A stretch of 64,000 nt of DNA, taken from Neorhizobium alkalisoli. GTDB lineage: Bacteria > Pseudomonadota > Alphaproteobacteria > Rhizobiales > Rhizobiaceae. The DNA is taken from contig NZ_PVBN01000004.1 in the NCBI RefSeq assembly GCF_002968635.1, positions 186,001 through 250,000 of the forward strand, written 5' to 3'. Of this stretch, positions 25,034 through 33,193 are shown piece by piece (the stretch's first letter is position 1; the number at the start of each line of letters is the position of its first letter). A program made the translations under genes and the position numbers. The notes beneath the pieces were generated by a model. It did no database searches. It saw only the letters and a program-made list of their open reading frames with translations, and was not told the DNA's origin.

Positions 25034-25899
25034 GCTGGTCCTCCTTGGGCCATTTCCTCTTTCACGCCTTCACGCAATTCGCCTTCGCCGCCCACGTCCG
25101 CGAAACCCCATTCCTTTACGTCGATCTCGAAATCCACCCGGCTGAACATGCGGCCACGGCAGATCTTCATCTGCGGCAGCGGCAGTTCCCGCTGAGCCTT
25201 CAGCCGGTCGAGCAGCTCGTCGAGCAGCCAGTCCGGCACCTTGTCCCGCTCGGTCGGGTAGATCCAGCGGAAGTTCAGGAGGTGGATAAGCAACACTTCC
25301 CAATGGACTTCCATGTGGTTCAGAAGCCGCTGCCAGTCGATCTGATCGTGCGCCCGCAGGATGACGTGGACGATATCCCCGCCATCATATCTGTGGCGGA
25401 GCTGCACGAAACATTTCGACCAGACGAGCTCGGTCGGTGCGATGATGCGGACCTTATGGCCGTTCATCTCGATCTGCCGGGCGTTCTCGAACCAGGTGTC
25501 GCCGATCGGCATGGTGCCGTTCGAACCGGCGAAGATCACGTCGAAAAAGTGCCGCCCTTTCTTGACCTTGCCGAGCCAGCGATCGTCTTCCACCTCGATC
25601 TCGTAGCCCTTTTCCTTGAAATGGGCGAGGATGCGGGCGTAGTCACCCGCCCGGCAGAAAATATCGAGATCCTTGGTCGGGCGCGAAATGCCGGTATAGG
25701 CGCTGACCGCGAAAGTGCCGGCCAGAAGGAACGGGATGTGGCAATTGACCAGATCCTCCAGAGCCTCGGCGACAAAGGATTCCGAATCGGCATCCGCCAG
25801 GGTCGGCGAAGCTTTCACTTCCATGTCCGGCTCGTTCTTCAGCGCGTCCTTTCCCGATCTCGGGGCCAGGGTCAGCGCGGCATTGGCTTCGGCATTCAT
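25030..25899 (-). CDS. Nucleotidyltransferase family protein
   Basis: A 289-residue protein with a Pol-beta-type nucleotidyltransferase core: LAGTFAVSAYTGISRPTKDL followed by DIF (about 57-80) carries the G-x-S-like and D-x-D motif region. FFDVIFAGSNGTMPIGDTWF and APTELVWSKCFVQLRHRYDGG follow. ATG 25899 follows GGGAGAG; the frame is open upstream but that extension has poor coding character. A GGAAC-type promoter lies 33 bases upstream. The target molecule is unknown. Confidence 0.75.
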   Translation of the reverse strand: MNAEANAALTLAPRSGKDALKNEPDMEVKASPTLADADSESFVAEALEDLVNCHIPFLLAGTFAVSAYTGISRPTKDLDIFCRAGDYARILAHFKEKGYEIEVEDDRWLGKVKKGRHFFDVIFAGSNGTMPIGDTWFENARQIEMNGHKVRIIAPTELVWSKCFVQLRHRYDGGDIVHVILRAHDQIDWQRLLNHMEVHWEVLLIHLLNFRWIYPTERDKVPDWLLDELLDRLKAQRELPLPQMKICRGRMFSRVDFEIDVKEWGFADVGGEGELREGVKEEMAQGGPA

Positions 25900-25929
25900 C
25901 AAAGCTCTCCCAATCTCGGCTCGCGCAGG

Positions 25930-25957
25930 GGAACACTCAGGTATGCCTGTAGGTTCC
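25930..25957 (-). promoter_or_regulatory. Candidate EcfG/RpoE2-type promoter, palindromic
   Basis: Minus strand GGAAC (25957-25953), 19 bases, TT (25933-25932), ahead of the nucleotidyltransferase operon. The same DNA reads GGAAC-N19-TT on the plus strand (25930-25955), so the site is symmetric (GGAAC...AGGTATGCCT...GTTCC). Confidence 0.45.
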
Positions 25958-25984
25958 GCCTCGACCCTTTCCGGATCAGGAAGG

Positions 25985-26242
25985 TCAGCGTTCCGGGTTG
26001 TCGGCGTTCGCCATCGGGCTGGCCCGGCCATCCGGCTGGTCGGTGTCCTCGCGCTGGTCGCGGTCTTCAAGATCGGCTTCGACCAGATAGGTATCGCCGC
26101 CGCCAAGCCTCGATGCTTCCTTGATCGCTTCCTGATTGCTCATATCCATCTGTGCGTCGAGCGCGTCGTCCGCTCTTTCCCGTCCATCCTGTTCGAAACG
26201 GGAGGGATCGCCGTCGGTTGGGGTCTTGCGGTTGTCGTTCAT
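25985..26242 (-). CDS. Small acidic hydrophilic protein
   Basis: An 85-residue, highly charged, probably disordered protein (SRFEQDGRERADDALDAQMD, then LEDRDQREDTDQPDGRA) with no hydrophobic core. GAAAGGG lies 6 bases before the ATG. A GGAAC-type promoter on the same strand ends 54 bases upstream, and the DUF3008 gene is divergent from it with its own such promoter. The composition and context resemble hydrophilin-like stress proteins, an inference only. Confidence 0.7.
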   Translation of the reverse strand: MNDNRKTPTDGDPSRFEQDGRERADDALDAQMDMSNQEAIKEASRLGGGDTYLVEADLEDRDQREDTDQPDGRASPMANADNPER

Positions 26243-26295
26243 GATTATCCCTTTCTGAGATCTTGCACCGCAGATGCGCGGCAGCTCATCAGGAC

Positions 26296-26320
26296 AACCC
26301 GTCAATGGACCACATGTTCC
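26296..26320 (-). promoter_or_regulatory. Candidate EcfG/RpoE2-type promoter
   Basis: Minus strand GGAAC (26320-26316), 18 bases, TT (26297-26296), upstream of the small acidic protein gene and back-to-back with the DUF3008 promoter. Confidence 0.5.
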
Positions 26321-26332
26321 GCCCCGAAATCT

Positions 26333-26357
26333 GGAACCAAAGCGGTGCCGGCATGTT
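26333..26357 (+). promoter_or_regulatory. Candidate EcfG/RpoE2-type promoter of the DUF3008 gene
   Basis: GGAAC (26333-26337), 18 bases, TT (26356-26357, as TGTT), 30 bases before the DUF3008 start. Confidence 0.55.
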
Positions 26358-26387
26358 GTTTTCCAGAGTGAAACCGAGGAGGCAGAC

Positions 26388-26576
26388 ATGCCTGCAAAAT
26401 CGAAAGCACAACAGAAGGCCGCCGGTGCGGCGCTTGCCGCCAAGCGTGGCGACATCAAGAAAAGCGAACTCAAGGGCGCTTCGAAGAGCATGGAGAAATC
26501 CATGAGCGAAAAAGAACTCGACAAGATGGCTTCCACGAAGCGCAAGGGAAAGCCGGAGCACGTCGCACACCATTGA
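26388..26576 (+). CDS. DUF3008 family small basic protein
   Basis: A 62-residue, Lys/Ala/Ser-rich protein (MPAKSKAQQKAAGAALAAKR, then SMSEKELDKMASTKRKGKPE), matching the DUF3008 family in length and sequence. Members are small, highly charged and often general-stress genes in rhizobia; the function is unknown. CGAGGAGG precedes the ATG. It has its own GGAAC-type promoter. Confidence 0.82.
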   Translation: MPAKSKAQQKAAGAALAAKRGDIKKSELKGASKSMEKSMSEKELDKMASTKRKGKPEHVAHH

Positions 26577-26606
26577 GGTTCGCCCTCAGGACTTCCAGTT
26601 GATATC

Positions 26607-26631
26607 GGAACTTCCCGCAAAGGCGGACGTT
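26607..26631 (+). promoter_or_regulatory. Candidate EcfG/RpoE2-type promoter, exact consensus
   Basis: GGAAC-N16-CGTT (26607-26631), 35 bases before the start of the 76-residue protein gene. Confidence 0.6.
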
Positions 26632-26666
26632 TTCGCAGCGCTCGTCTTTTCGTGAGGAGGAAGACC

Positions 26667-26897
26667 ATGCCGCCTGAAGAACTGGATGCAACATTGACCG
26701 CTCTGCCGCTTCGGATCGGGGTCTATGTCCCCGATGATCTCATGGAGGACTGGTTCGCGCCGGGCACCGGCATGAAGCCGGTGAGCGAGCAGGCCCTGAA
26801 GGCCGCCGAAGCGTATGGCCGGCGGTTCGAATGCGAATTCAAGTATTATCCCGAAAGGATGGAGGGGGTTTTCTGGAAATGGGTACCGGCGCTCTGA
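26667..26897 (+). CDS. Small hypothetical protein
   Basis: A 76-residue cytosolic protein rich in aromatic and acidic residues (LRIGVYVPDDLMEDWFAPGT, then RRFECEFKYYPERMEGVFWK). GAGGAGG lies 6 bases before the ATG, which is preferred over an in-frame GTG at 26652. It is third in a run of small genes with GGAAC-type promoters and has the best match of the three. No family was recognised. Confidence 0.65.
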   Translation: MPPEELDATLTALPLRIGVYVPDDLMEDWFAPGTGMKPVSEQALKAAEAYGRRFECEFKYYPERMEGVFWKWVPAL

Positions 26898-27070
26898 GCC
26901 GGCTCAGGGTGGCTCGCCGCGCCATCCAACGTCGCTTTTCCTCGGCGCGTGCGAGGCAAGCGAGCGGTCCGCCAGTAGCGCGGCGGCCCATCCTGCAATG
27001 ACAATCACCGCGGCCGGTTCCGCGGGATTGACGACCGGAGCGAATTCTTTTTCCGCCCCGATCGCTAAGG

Positions 27071-27595
27071 TTATATCGCTGCGTAGCGGTCCCGCAGCGC
27101 CTCGAATTTTTGAAGCTGTTCGGTGATCAGTTCCCGGTTCTCGTCGCGGCGGACGAAGACCTTGAACATGGCCGAACCGTCCTGGTTCATGAACCAGACC
27201 GAGCACGAGCGACGGCCGTGGAAGGCACGGTCGACGAAGGTCACCGACGCGCAATTGTCCTTCTTGATGTGACCGCCGATCGGGCTGTCGCCGTGAATGT
27301 TGAACCAGCCATGGCCCTCGGAACCGACGGGCAGGCTTCCCTCCGCCTCCAATACGATATCGTCGGTATGGACGATGAAGAGGACTTCTCCCCAGCCGGT
27401 CATTTCGGACCAGACGTCGAGAAAATGCTCCTTGCCGGCGATGATGGCGGGACCTATCGGGAGGATTTCCAGGATTTCGGCGGGAGTGACCTCCGCGTTC
27501 GCCGCGATCGCCTCGACGACGCCATCGGGCTTTTCGGCAAGGGCGGCGATAGCTCGGTCGCGGCGGTCCGTCTTGATTTCAGAAACGGCGTTCAT
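27071..27595 (-). CDS. hutX: HutX-like cytosolic heme carrier
   Basis: A 174-residue protein of the HutX/HuvX family that binds heme after import and is thought to pass it to degrading enzymes. Recognisable segments are VEAIAANAEVTPAEILEILP, FLDVWSEMTGWGEVLFIVHT, GHGWFNIHGDSPIGGHIKKD and SCSVWFMNQDGSAMFKVFV. It is second in a two-gene operon, 9 bases after hmuQ and divergent from hmuTUV, which supports a role in heme use. No hmuS is present in the window. Confidence 0.85.
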   Translation of the reverse strand: MNAVSEIKTDRRDRAIAALAEKPDGVVEAIAANAEVTPAEILEILPIGPAIIAGKEHFLDVWSEMTGWGEVLFIVHTDDIVLEAEGSLPVGSEGHGWFNIHGDSPIGGHIKKDNCASVTFVDRAFHGRRSCSVWFMNQDGSAMFKVFVRRDENRELITEQLQKFEALRDRYAAI

Positions 27596-27604
27596 CTGCT
27601 GACC

Positions 27605-27949
27605 TCAGGCTGCGTCGGCGCGAACGCCGTTGCGGTCTTCATGAATGATGACCTCGAAGCCTTCGAAATGCGGTCCGGAAAGGTATTCGACCTTGCCCCG
27701 GTTCTCGCCGGCCTTGGCGTGCGCCGCACGGAACTGTTCCGACTTCGTCCATTCCTGAAAATGCTCGAAGCTCTCCCACACGGTGTGGGACGCATAGAGG
27801 GTGTGATCCTCGGCCTTCGGGCCTTTCAGCATGTGGAATTCGATATAACCAGGCAGTTCCGCGAGACGTCCCTGGCGGCTGCGCCAGACGGTCTCGAAAG
27901 CCTCTTCATAACCCGACACGACGCGGAAGCGGTTCATCGCGATATACAT
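27605..27949 (-). CDS. hmuQ: Heme-degrading monooxygenase, HmuQ/IsdG type
   Basis: A 114-residue ferredoxin-like-fold monooxygenase that opens heme and frees iron. The IsdG-type residues are visible: Asn in YIAMNRFRV (about 6), Trp in SHTVWESFEHFQEWTKS (about 58-70) and His in FRAAHAKAG (about 77). The length matches HmuQ of rhizobia. Its divergence from hmuTUV and pairing with hutX make antibiotic-synthesis monooxygenase annotations less likely. Confidence 0.85.
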   Translation of the reverse strand: MYIAMNRFRVVSGYEEAFETVWRSRQGRLAELPGYIEFHMLKGPKAEDHTLYASHTVWESFEHFQEWTKSEQFRAAHAKAGENRGKVEYLSGPHFEGFEVIIHEDRNGVRADAA

Positions 27950-28021
27950 TAATCGTCCCTCACAAAAAGTTTCATTTTCGGCTCAAGATATCTGCGGCCG
28001 GCGCTCTTGAAAAGCCGAAAA

Positions 28022-28044
28022 AACTTGCGTAGTCAACTCAAGTT
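28022..28044. promoter_or_regulatory. Inverted repeat, candidate operator between hmuQ and hmuT
   Basis: AACTTG-N11-CAAGTT, perfect arms, in the divergent intergenic region of the heme genes. An iron- or heme-responsive regulator site is plausible; I could not match it confidently to a RirA, Fur or Irr consensus. Confidence 0.4.
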
Positions 28045-28112
28045 ATTGCCGTAGGGTATGCGGACAAGAGGCATATTGCGCCTCGGCTTGGGCAAGAAAG
28101 GGGCAGAATATC

Positions 28113-28997
28113 ATGGGATCTTCCTTCACCTTCGGCAGGCTGTTCGCAGCCGTTGTTTTCGGTGCGACGCTCGCTACGGGAAGCGCGATGGCGGCCGACA
28201 AAGGCAATCCCGAAGCCAAGCGCATTGTCTCGATCGGCGGCACGATCACGGAGATCCTCTACGCACTCGGCGCGCAGGACCGCATCGTGGCGCGGGATTC
28301 CACCAGCTTCTATCCCGATGCGGCAAACGCCAAGCCGGATGTCGGCTATATGCGACAACTTTCGGCGGAAGGCATTCTCGGCCAGAAGCCGGACCTGATC
28401 CTGATGGAAGAGGGGTCCGGGCCGCCGCCGGTGCTGGAAATCCTGAAAGCCAGCGAAGTGCCGATGGTCGTGGTTGCCACGCCGCCGAAGGCCGACAAGA
28501 TCGGCCAGAAGATCCGCGATGTGGGGGCTGCCGTCGGGCTTGCGGAAAAGGCGGAGACGCTCGCCGTCAAAACTGAACAGGATCTCAAGGCGCTCGCCGA
28601 AGACGTCGCGAAAATCCCGGGGGCTAAGAAGAAGGTTCTCTTCGTACTGTCGCTTTCCAACAATCGCGTGATGGCAGGTGGAGCGGATACGGAGGCCGGC
28701 GCGGTGATCGAGATGGCCGGCGGTATCAATGCTGCGCCGACGATCAACGGCTACAAGCCGCTCGCGGACGAGGCCGTGATCGGCGCTCAGCCGGATGTCA
28801 TCCTCTCCATGGCGCGCGGCAGCCACCACCTGACGCCCGAACAGGTCTTCGCCATTCCGTCCATGCAGACGACGCCCGCTGCCGCCAACAAGGCGCTGAT
28901 CTCCATGGACGGCCTTCTGCTGCTGGGCTTCGGACCGCGCACACCCGAGGCCGTCCGGTCGCTCGCCGAGCAGATCTATCCCGGAGCGATCAACTGA
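28113..28997 (+). CDS. hmuT: Hemin ABC transporter, periplasmic heme-binding protein
   Basis: A 294-residue protein with a signal peptide (about 1-28, ending ATGSAMAADK) and a class III periplasmic-binding fold: KRIVSIGGTITEILYALGAQ, then DVGYMRQLSAEGILGQKPDL, then INGYKPLADEAVIGAQPDVI. It receives heme from the outer-membrane receptor and delivers it to HmuUV. It starts the hmuTUV operon and overlaps hmuU by one base. GAAAGGGG lies about 9 bases before the ATG. Confidence 0.92.
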   Translation: MGSSFTFGRLFAAVVFGATLATGSAMAADKGNPEAKRIVSIGGTITEILYALGAQDRIVARDSTSFYPDAANAKPDVGYMRQLSAEGILGQKPDLILMEEGSGPPPVLEILKASEVPMVVVATPPKADKIGQKIRDVGAAVGLAEKAETLAVKTEQDLKALAEDVAKIPGAKKKVLFVLSLSNNRVMAGGADTEAGAVIEMAGGINAAPTINGYKPLADEAVIGAQPDVILSMARGSHHLTPEQVFAIPSMQTTPAAANKALISMDGLLLLGFGPRTPEAVRSLAEQIYPGAIN

Positions 28998-30085
28998 TGA
29001 CGAAGTCGCTGGCGATGCCTCTCGGCGCGGCCCCGGATGGCGACCGGACCCAGCAGGGCGTCCTGGTCCTGATCCTGCTCGGGGCGATGCTTGTCGTCGC
29101 CTGCGTGATTTCCCTCGGCGTGGGGCCGACCGGCGTCGGCCTGCGCGACCTTTGGATTTACGCTACGGGCAATGGCGACAGCCTTTCGACGCAGGAAAGG
29201 GTGATCCTCGAAGCGGTGCGACTGCCGCGCACGGCGCTTGGGCTTCTTGTCGGGGCGGGGCTTGCGGTCTCCGGCGCGATGATGCAGGGCCTTTTCCGCA
29301 ACCCTCTTGCCGATCCCGGCATCGTCGGCGTCACCTCCGGGGCAGGCCTTGCGGCCGTCGCGGCAATCGTGCTGGGCAATACGGTACTGGCGCCGGTCTC
29401 CATGCTGCTCGGGAACCAATTCCTGCCGCTGATGGCCTTCTTCGGCGGGCTCTTCAACACCTTGATGCTCTATCTCATCGCCACCCGCGACGGCCGGACC
29501 TCCACGACGACGCTGGTCCTTTCGGGCATTGCGATCGGCGCGCTTTCTGCCGCCATTATGGGCCTCATGATCGTCATGGCGGACGACCGGCAGCTTCGCG
29601 ACATCACCTTCTGGAGCCTCGGCTCGCTCGGCGGCGCCACCTTCGGGCGGGTATTCTCCATCCTCCCGTTCACCGCCGCCGTACTCGTGATCATTCCCTT
29701 CGTGGCGCGTGGGCTTGATGCCCTTGTCCTTGGGGACGCCGCCGCCTTCCATATGGGCATTCCGGTGCAACGGCTGAAGCGGATCATCATCGTCGCGGTC
29801 GCTGCTGCCTGCGGCTCGACCGTGGCGGTCGCCGGCTCGATCGGTTTCGTCGGCATCGTCGTGCCGCATCTCCTGCGGCTGACCATGGGGCCATCACACC
29901 GTTTCCTGCTGCCGGGTTCGGCGATCGGGGGCGGAGCATTGCTTCTGATTGCAGACAGCGTTGCGCGAACCGTTGCCGCACCGGCGGAATTGCCGATCGG
30001 CGTGATCACGGCGCTCTTCGGCGCTCCGGTCTTTCTCTTCCTGCTGCTCGGCAAGAACGGCCTCCATATGCGGGACATGCCATGA
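28997..30085 (+). CDS. hmuU: Hemin ABC transporter permease
   Basis: A 362-residue inner-membrane permease of the FecCD/BtuC family with about nine to ten helices. Characteristic stretches are RLPRTALGLLVGAGLAVSGA, MQGLFRNPLADPGIVGVTSG and GSIGFVGIVVPHLLRL. The ATG overlaps the hmuT stop and its end overlaps hmuV by four bases. It forms the heme channel with HmuV. Confidence 0.93.
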   Translation: MTKSLAMPLGAAPDGDRTQQGVLVLILLGAMLVVACVISLGVGPTGVGLRDLWIYATGNGDSLSTQERVILEAVRLPRTALGLLVGAGLAVSGAMMQGLFRNPLADPGIVGVTSGAGLAAVAAIVLGNTVLAPVSMLLGNQFLPLMAFFGGLFNTLMLYLIATRDGRTSTTTLVLSGIAIGALSAAIMGLMIVMADDRQLRDITFWSLGSLGGATFGRVFSILPFTAAVLVIIPFVARGLDALVLGDAAAFHMGIPVQRLKRIIIVAVAAACGSTVAVAGSIGFVGIVVPHLLRLTMGPSHRFLLPGSAIGGGALLLIADSVARTVAAPAELPIGVITALFGAPVFLFLLLGKNGLHMRDMP

Positions 30086-30864
30086 TCTCCGCCGAACATA
30101 TCACCGTGGCGCGGTCCGGCCGCAAGCTGCTCGACAATGTCGCGATCGATCTAAGGCCGGGCCGGTTCACGGTCGTCATCGGGCCGAACGGTGCAGGCAA
30201 ATCGACGCTGATGAAGGTGCTTTCCGGCGAGATGAAGCCAGATACAGGTTTCGTCTCCTATTACGGAACCGGCATAGATCTCTGCCAGCCGGCCGATCTG
30301 GCAAAACGCCGGGCCGTCCTGCCGCAGGCGACACAGCTCGCCTTTCCCTTTACCGCGCTGGAGATCGTCCGCATGGGGGCGGTGGCGCAAGGCACACTCA
30401 ACCCGACGGAACAGGCGCGCCAGGCCCTTTCCCGGGTGGGATTGCGCGGTTTCGAAAGTCGGCCCTATCCGTCGCTGTCGGGCGGCGAGCAGCAGCGCGT
30501 CCAGTTCGCCCGCGCTCTCGCCCAGGTGCCGCAACCGGTTGCGGACGGCGTGCCGCGGGCGCTTTTCCTCGACGAGCCGACCGCGAGCCTCGATCTCGGC
30601 CATCAGATTTCCGTGCTGGAAATCGCCCGCGATTTTGCCTCTGCCGGCGGCATCGTGCTCGCTATCCTGCACGACCTCAACCTGGCGGCCGAATTCGCCG
30701 ATCAACTGGTGGTCCTGAACCATGGCCGGGTTGTCGCTGAAGGTCCGTGCCAGGAAACGGTCAATGACGGGATTATTGCGAGCGTCTACGGGATCGCGGG
30801 CGCTGTCGGACGCTTGCCGGCTGCCGCTATTCCCTACGTCCTGCCGCAATCGCGGCATCGTTGA
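30082..30864 (+). CDS. hmuV: Hemin ABC transporter ATP-binding protein
   Basis: A 260-residue ATPase: Walker A GPNGAGKST (about 34), signature LSGGEQQRVQFARAL (about 133), Walker B ALFLDEPTASLD and switch His in LAILHDLNLAAEFAD. It is coupled to hmuU by a four-base overlap. Its stop lies directly next to the stop of the convergent DUF454 gene. Confidence 0.93.
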   Translation: MISAEHITVARSGRKLLDNVAIDLRPGRFTVVIGPNGAGKSTLMKVLSGEMKPDTGFVSYYGTGIDLCQPADLAKRRAVLPQATQLAFPFTALEIVRMGAVAQGTLNPTEQARQALSRVGLRGFESRPYPSLSGGEQQRVQFARALAQVPQPVADGVPRALFLDEPTASLDLGHQISVLEIARDFASAGGIVLAILHDLNLAAEFADQLVVLNHGRVVAEGPCQETVNDGIIASVYGIAGAVGRLPAAAIPYVLPQSRHR

Positions 30865-30865
30865 C

Positions 30866-31222
30866 CTACGCGTTCGGACGGGTGACCACGAAGATCGCCG
30901 GCGCGATCATCAGTGCCGCAACCAGAGCCGCCCGAGAGTAAGGCGGTGAGGTGCCGAACCAGAAGATCGCGTAGCTGGCGCTCATCATCACCACCGCGGC
31001 GATCTTGGCTTTGCGTGGAATGGCGCCCCTTTCCCGCCAGTCCCTGAGGGGCGGCCCGAATTTCGGATGGTCGAGCATCCACGCTTCAAGCCGCGGCGAC
31101 GAGCGAGCGAAACAGGCGACCGCTAGCAACAGGAAGGGGGTCGTGGGCAGGACCGGCAGGAACGCGCCAATCACTCCGAGCGCGACGAACAGCCAACCGA
31201 GACTAAGAAACAGGAGACGCAT
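30866..31222 (-). CDS. DUF454 (YbaN-like) small membrane protein
   Basis: A 118-residue inner-membrane protein with three to four hydrophobic segments. The family signature LGWLFVALGVIGAFLPVLPT and PFLLLAVACFARSSPRL come first. The conserved LDHPKFGPPLRDWRERGAIP loop follows, then two helices. YbaN-type proteins have no firm function. The gene converges on hmuV with no spacer, and the proximity to heme genes may be incidental. Confidence 0.88.
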   Translation of the reverse strand: MRLLFLSLGWLFVALGVIGAFLPVLPTTPFLLLAVACFARSSPRLEAWMLDHPKFGPPLRDWRERGAIPRKAKIAAVVMMSASYAIFWFGTSPPYSRAALVAALMIAPAIFVVTRPNA

Positions 31223-31359
31223 GAAGAGCCTTTAAAAATCCTGAGTAGGATAGATAAGTTCAAAGCTCGCGTCATCCAATATCGCAGGTCGGGTTCACCC
31301 TTCCCATTTGGGCAGCGCCCGTTATAGTGCCGCCGACTTCAACAACCGAGAGGGACATG

Positions 31360-32349
31360 ATGTCGAAGAAGAAGGTGCTCGTCGTCGGTGGAGCCGGCTA
31401 TATCGGTTCGCATACGTGTCTGGTGCTGGCGGAACGGGGGTACGAGCCGATCGTCTTCGACAACCTCTCCAACGGCCATGCGGAATTCGTGCGCTGGGGT
31501 ACCCTCGAAGAGGGTGATATCCGCGATCGCGCACGGCTGGACGAGGTTTTCGCCAAGCACAAGCCGGATGCCGTCCTGCATTTTGCGGCGCTGATCGAAG
31601 TGGGTGAATCGGTCAAGAATCCCGTCGGCTTCTACGATAACAACGTCATCGGTGCATTGACCCTGATGTCTGCCGCCATGGATGCCGGTGTCGGAGCCTT
31701 CGTTTTCTCCTCCACCTGCGCCACCTACGGTCTTCCGGACCGGGTGCCGATGGACGAGACGCACAAGCAGGCGCCGATCAACCCCTATGGCCGCACCAAG
31801 TTCATCATCGAACAGGCGCTCAAGGACTATGGTCAGTACAAGGGCCTGAAATCGGTGATGCTGCGCTATTTCAACGCAGCCGGCGCCGATTTCGAAGGCC
31901 GCATCGGCGAATGGCACACGCCGGAGACGCATGCCATTCCGCTGGCGATCGAGGCCGCACTCGGCCGCCGCCAGGGTTTCAAGGTCTTCGGCGACGACTA
32001 CGACACCCGCGACGGCACCTGCGTGCGGGACTATATCCACGTGCTCGATCTGGCGGATGCGCATGTACGGGCGGTCGACTACCTGCTGGCTGGCGGCGAC
32101 ACCGTTGAGCTGAACCTCGGCACCGGCACCGGAACGACCGTCAAGGAATTGCTGGCCGCGATTTCCGAGGTTTCCGGCAAACCTTTCCCCGTGGAATATG
32201 TCGGGCGTCGCGAAGGCGATTCCACATCGCTGGTCGCCAATAACGACAAGGCGCGGGCGGTGCTCGGCTGGGAGCCGAAATTCAGCCTGAACGACATCAT
32301 CCGCTCCGCCTGGGACTGGCATTCGCGCTCGAACCATCTGGTCGTTTGA
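31360..32349 (+). CDS. galE: UDP-glucose 4-epimerase
   Basis: A 329-residue extended-SDR enzyme that interconverts UDP-glucose and UDP-galactose for exopolysaccharide and LPS synthesis (called exoB in some rhizobia). The NAD motif is [16 protein letters not shown] (about 7), followed by [11 protein letters not shown], catalytic Ser in [10 protein letters not shown] (about 117), [10 protein letters not shown] (Tyr-x3-Lys, about 142), RYFNAAGAD and [15 protein letters not shown]. Two tandem ATGs occur; 31360 has better spacing from GAGAGGG than 31357. Confidence 0.93.
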   Translation: MSKKKVLVVGGAGYIGSHTCLVLAERGYEPIVFDNLSNGHAEFVRWGTLEEGDIRDRARLDEVFAKHKPDAVLHFAALIEVGESVKNPVGFYDNNVIGALTLMSAAMDAGVGAFVFSSTCATYGLPDRVPMDETHKQAPINPYGRTKFIIEQALKDYGQYKGLKSVMLRYFNAAGADFEGRIGEWHTPETHAIPLAIEAALGRRQGFKVFGDDYDTRDGTCVRDYIHVLDLADAHVRAVDYLLAGGDTVELNLGTGTGTTVKELLAAISEVSGKPFPVEYVGRREGDSTSLVANNDKARAVLGWEPKFSLNDIIRSAWDWHSRSNHLVV

Positions 32350-32359
32350 GGACGGGGTC

Positions 32360-33067
32360 ATGGCGGAGGGCGAAGTCAGGCTCGAGGAAAGCTGGAAGCG
32401 GGCGCTCGGACCGGAGTTTTCCAATCCGTACATGAGCGAGCTGAGGCGCTTTCTCCTTTCCGAGAAGGAGTCCGGCAAGCGCATCTTTCCGAAAGGCGGC
32501 GAATATTTCCGCGCGCTCGACCTCACGCCGCTCGATCGGGTGAAGGTCGTTATTCTTGGGCAGGATCCCTATCACGGGCATGGACAGGCGCACGGACTGT
32601 GTTTCAGCGTCCGCCCCGGCGTCCGCATTCCTCCTTCGCTCGTCAACATCTACAAGGAAATCCAGACCGATCTCGGCATTCCTCCGGTCGGCCACGGCTT
32701 TCTCGAGCATTGGGCGAACCAGGGCGTGCTGCTTTTGAACAGCGTTTTGACTGTGGAAGAGGGCAGGGCGGCCGCGCATCAGGGCCGTGGCTGGGAGCGC
32801 TTTACCGACGCCGTCATCCGCGCCGTCAACGAGGAGTGCGACGGCGTGGTCTTCATGCTCTGGGGCTCCTATGCGCAGAAGAAGGCGGCATTCGTCGATA
32901 CAAGGAAACATCTCGTTCTGAAGGCGCCACATCCGTCGCCGCTTTCGGCTCATAACGGCTTTTTCGGCTGCCGTCATTTTTCGAAAGCCAATGATTTCCT
33001 CGCGTCGCGCGGCAAGCAGCCAATCGACTGGCAATTGCCATCGGCCGCGCCTCCTGTGAACAATTAA
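32360..33067 (+). CDS. ung: Uracil-DNA glycosylase, family 1
   Basis: A 235-residue repair enzyme that removes uracil from DNA. Motif A is [19 protein letters not shown], holding the catalytic Asp and the Tyr that excludes thymine (about 66). [17 protein letters not shown] follows, and motif B is [20 protein letters not shown] (about 192-211) with the catalytic His and the DNA-minor-groove loop. GAGGACGG precedes the ATG ten bases after galE, so co-transcription is possible. Confidence 0.95.
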   Translation: MAEGEVRLEESWKRALGPEFSNPYMSELRRFLLSEKESGKRIFPKGGEYFRALDLTPLDRVKVVILGQDPYHGHGQAHGLCFSVRPGVRIPPSLVNIYKEIQTDLGIPPVGHGFLEHWANQGVLLLNSVLTVEEGRAAAHQGRGWERFTDAVIRAVNEECDGVVFMLWGSYAQKKAAFVDTRKHLVLKAPHPSPLSAHNGFFGCRHFSKANDFLASRGKQPIDWQLPSAAPPVNN

Positions 33068-33089
33068 TCATTTGTCGTCTTCGAATAGT

Positions 33090-33138
33090 GAACAATGCGT
33101 TCTGACGCGTTCATCTATCCAACCGGCGTTCGATGAAC
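33090..33138. promoter_or_regulatory. Cluster of GAAC/GTTC half-sites, candidate operator
   Basis: GAAC-N5-GTTC (33090-33102), a further GTTC (33109-33112) and GTTC-GAT-GAAC (33128-33138) lie 55-105 bases before the dioxygenase gene. Quinone-type dioxygenase/esterase units are commonly MarR-regulated; the assignment here is inference. Confidence 0.35.
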
Positions 33139-33193
33139 CAAATATTGCCCCAGAACAACGGGCCGCCAGGGCGGTCCCAGAAAGGGGTTTAAA

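Noticed and set aside
26898..27070. Possible small gene between the 76-residue protein gene and hutX
   Set aside because: No frame has a ribosome-binding site or coherent composition; treated as 3' non-coding DNA.
27950..28112. RirA iron-responsive operator (TGA-N9-TCA) in the heme intergenic region
   Set aside because: No convincing match; only the AACTTG/CAAGTT repeat stands out, and it is reported without assignment to a regulator.
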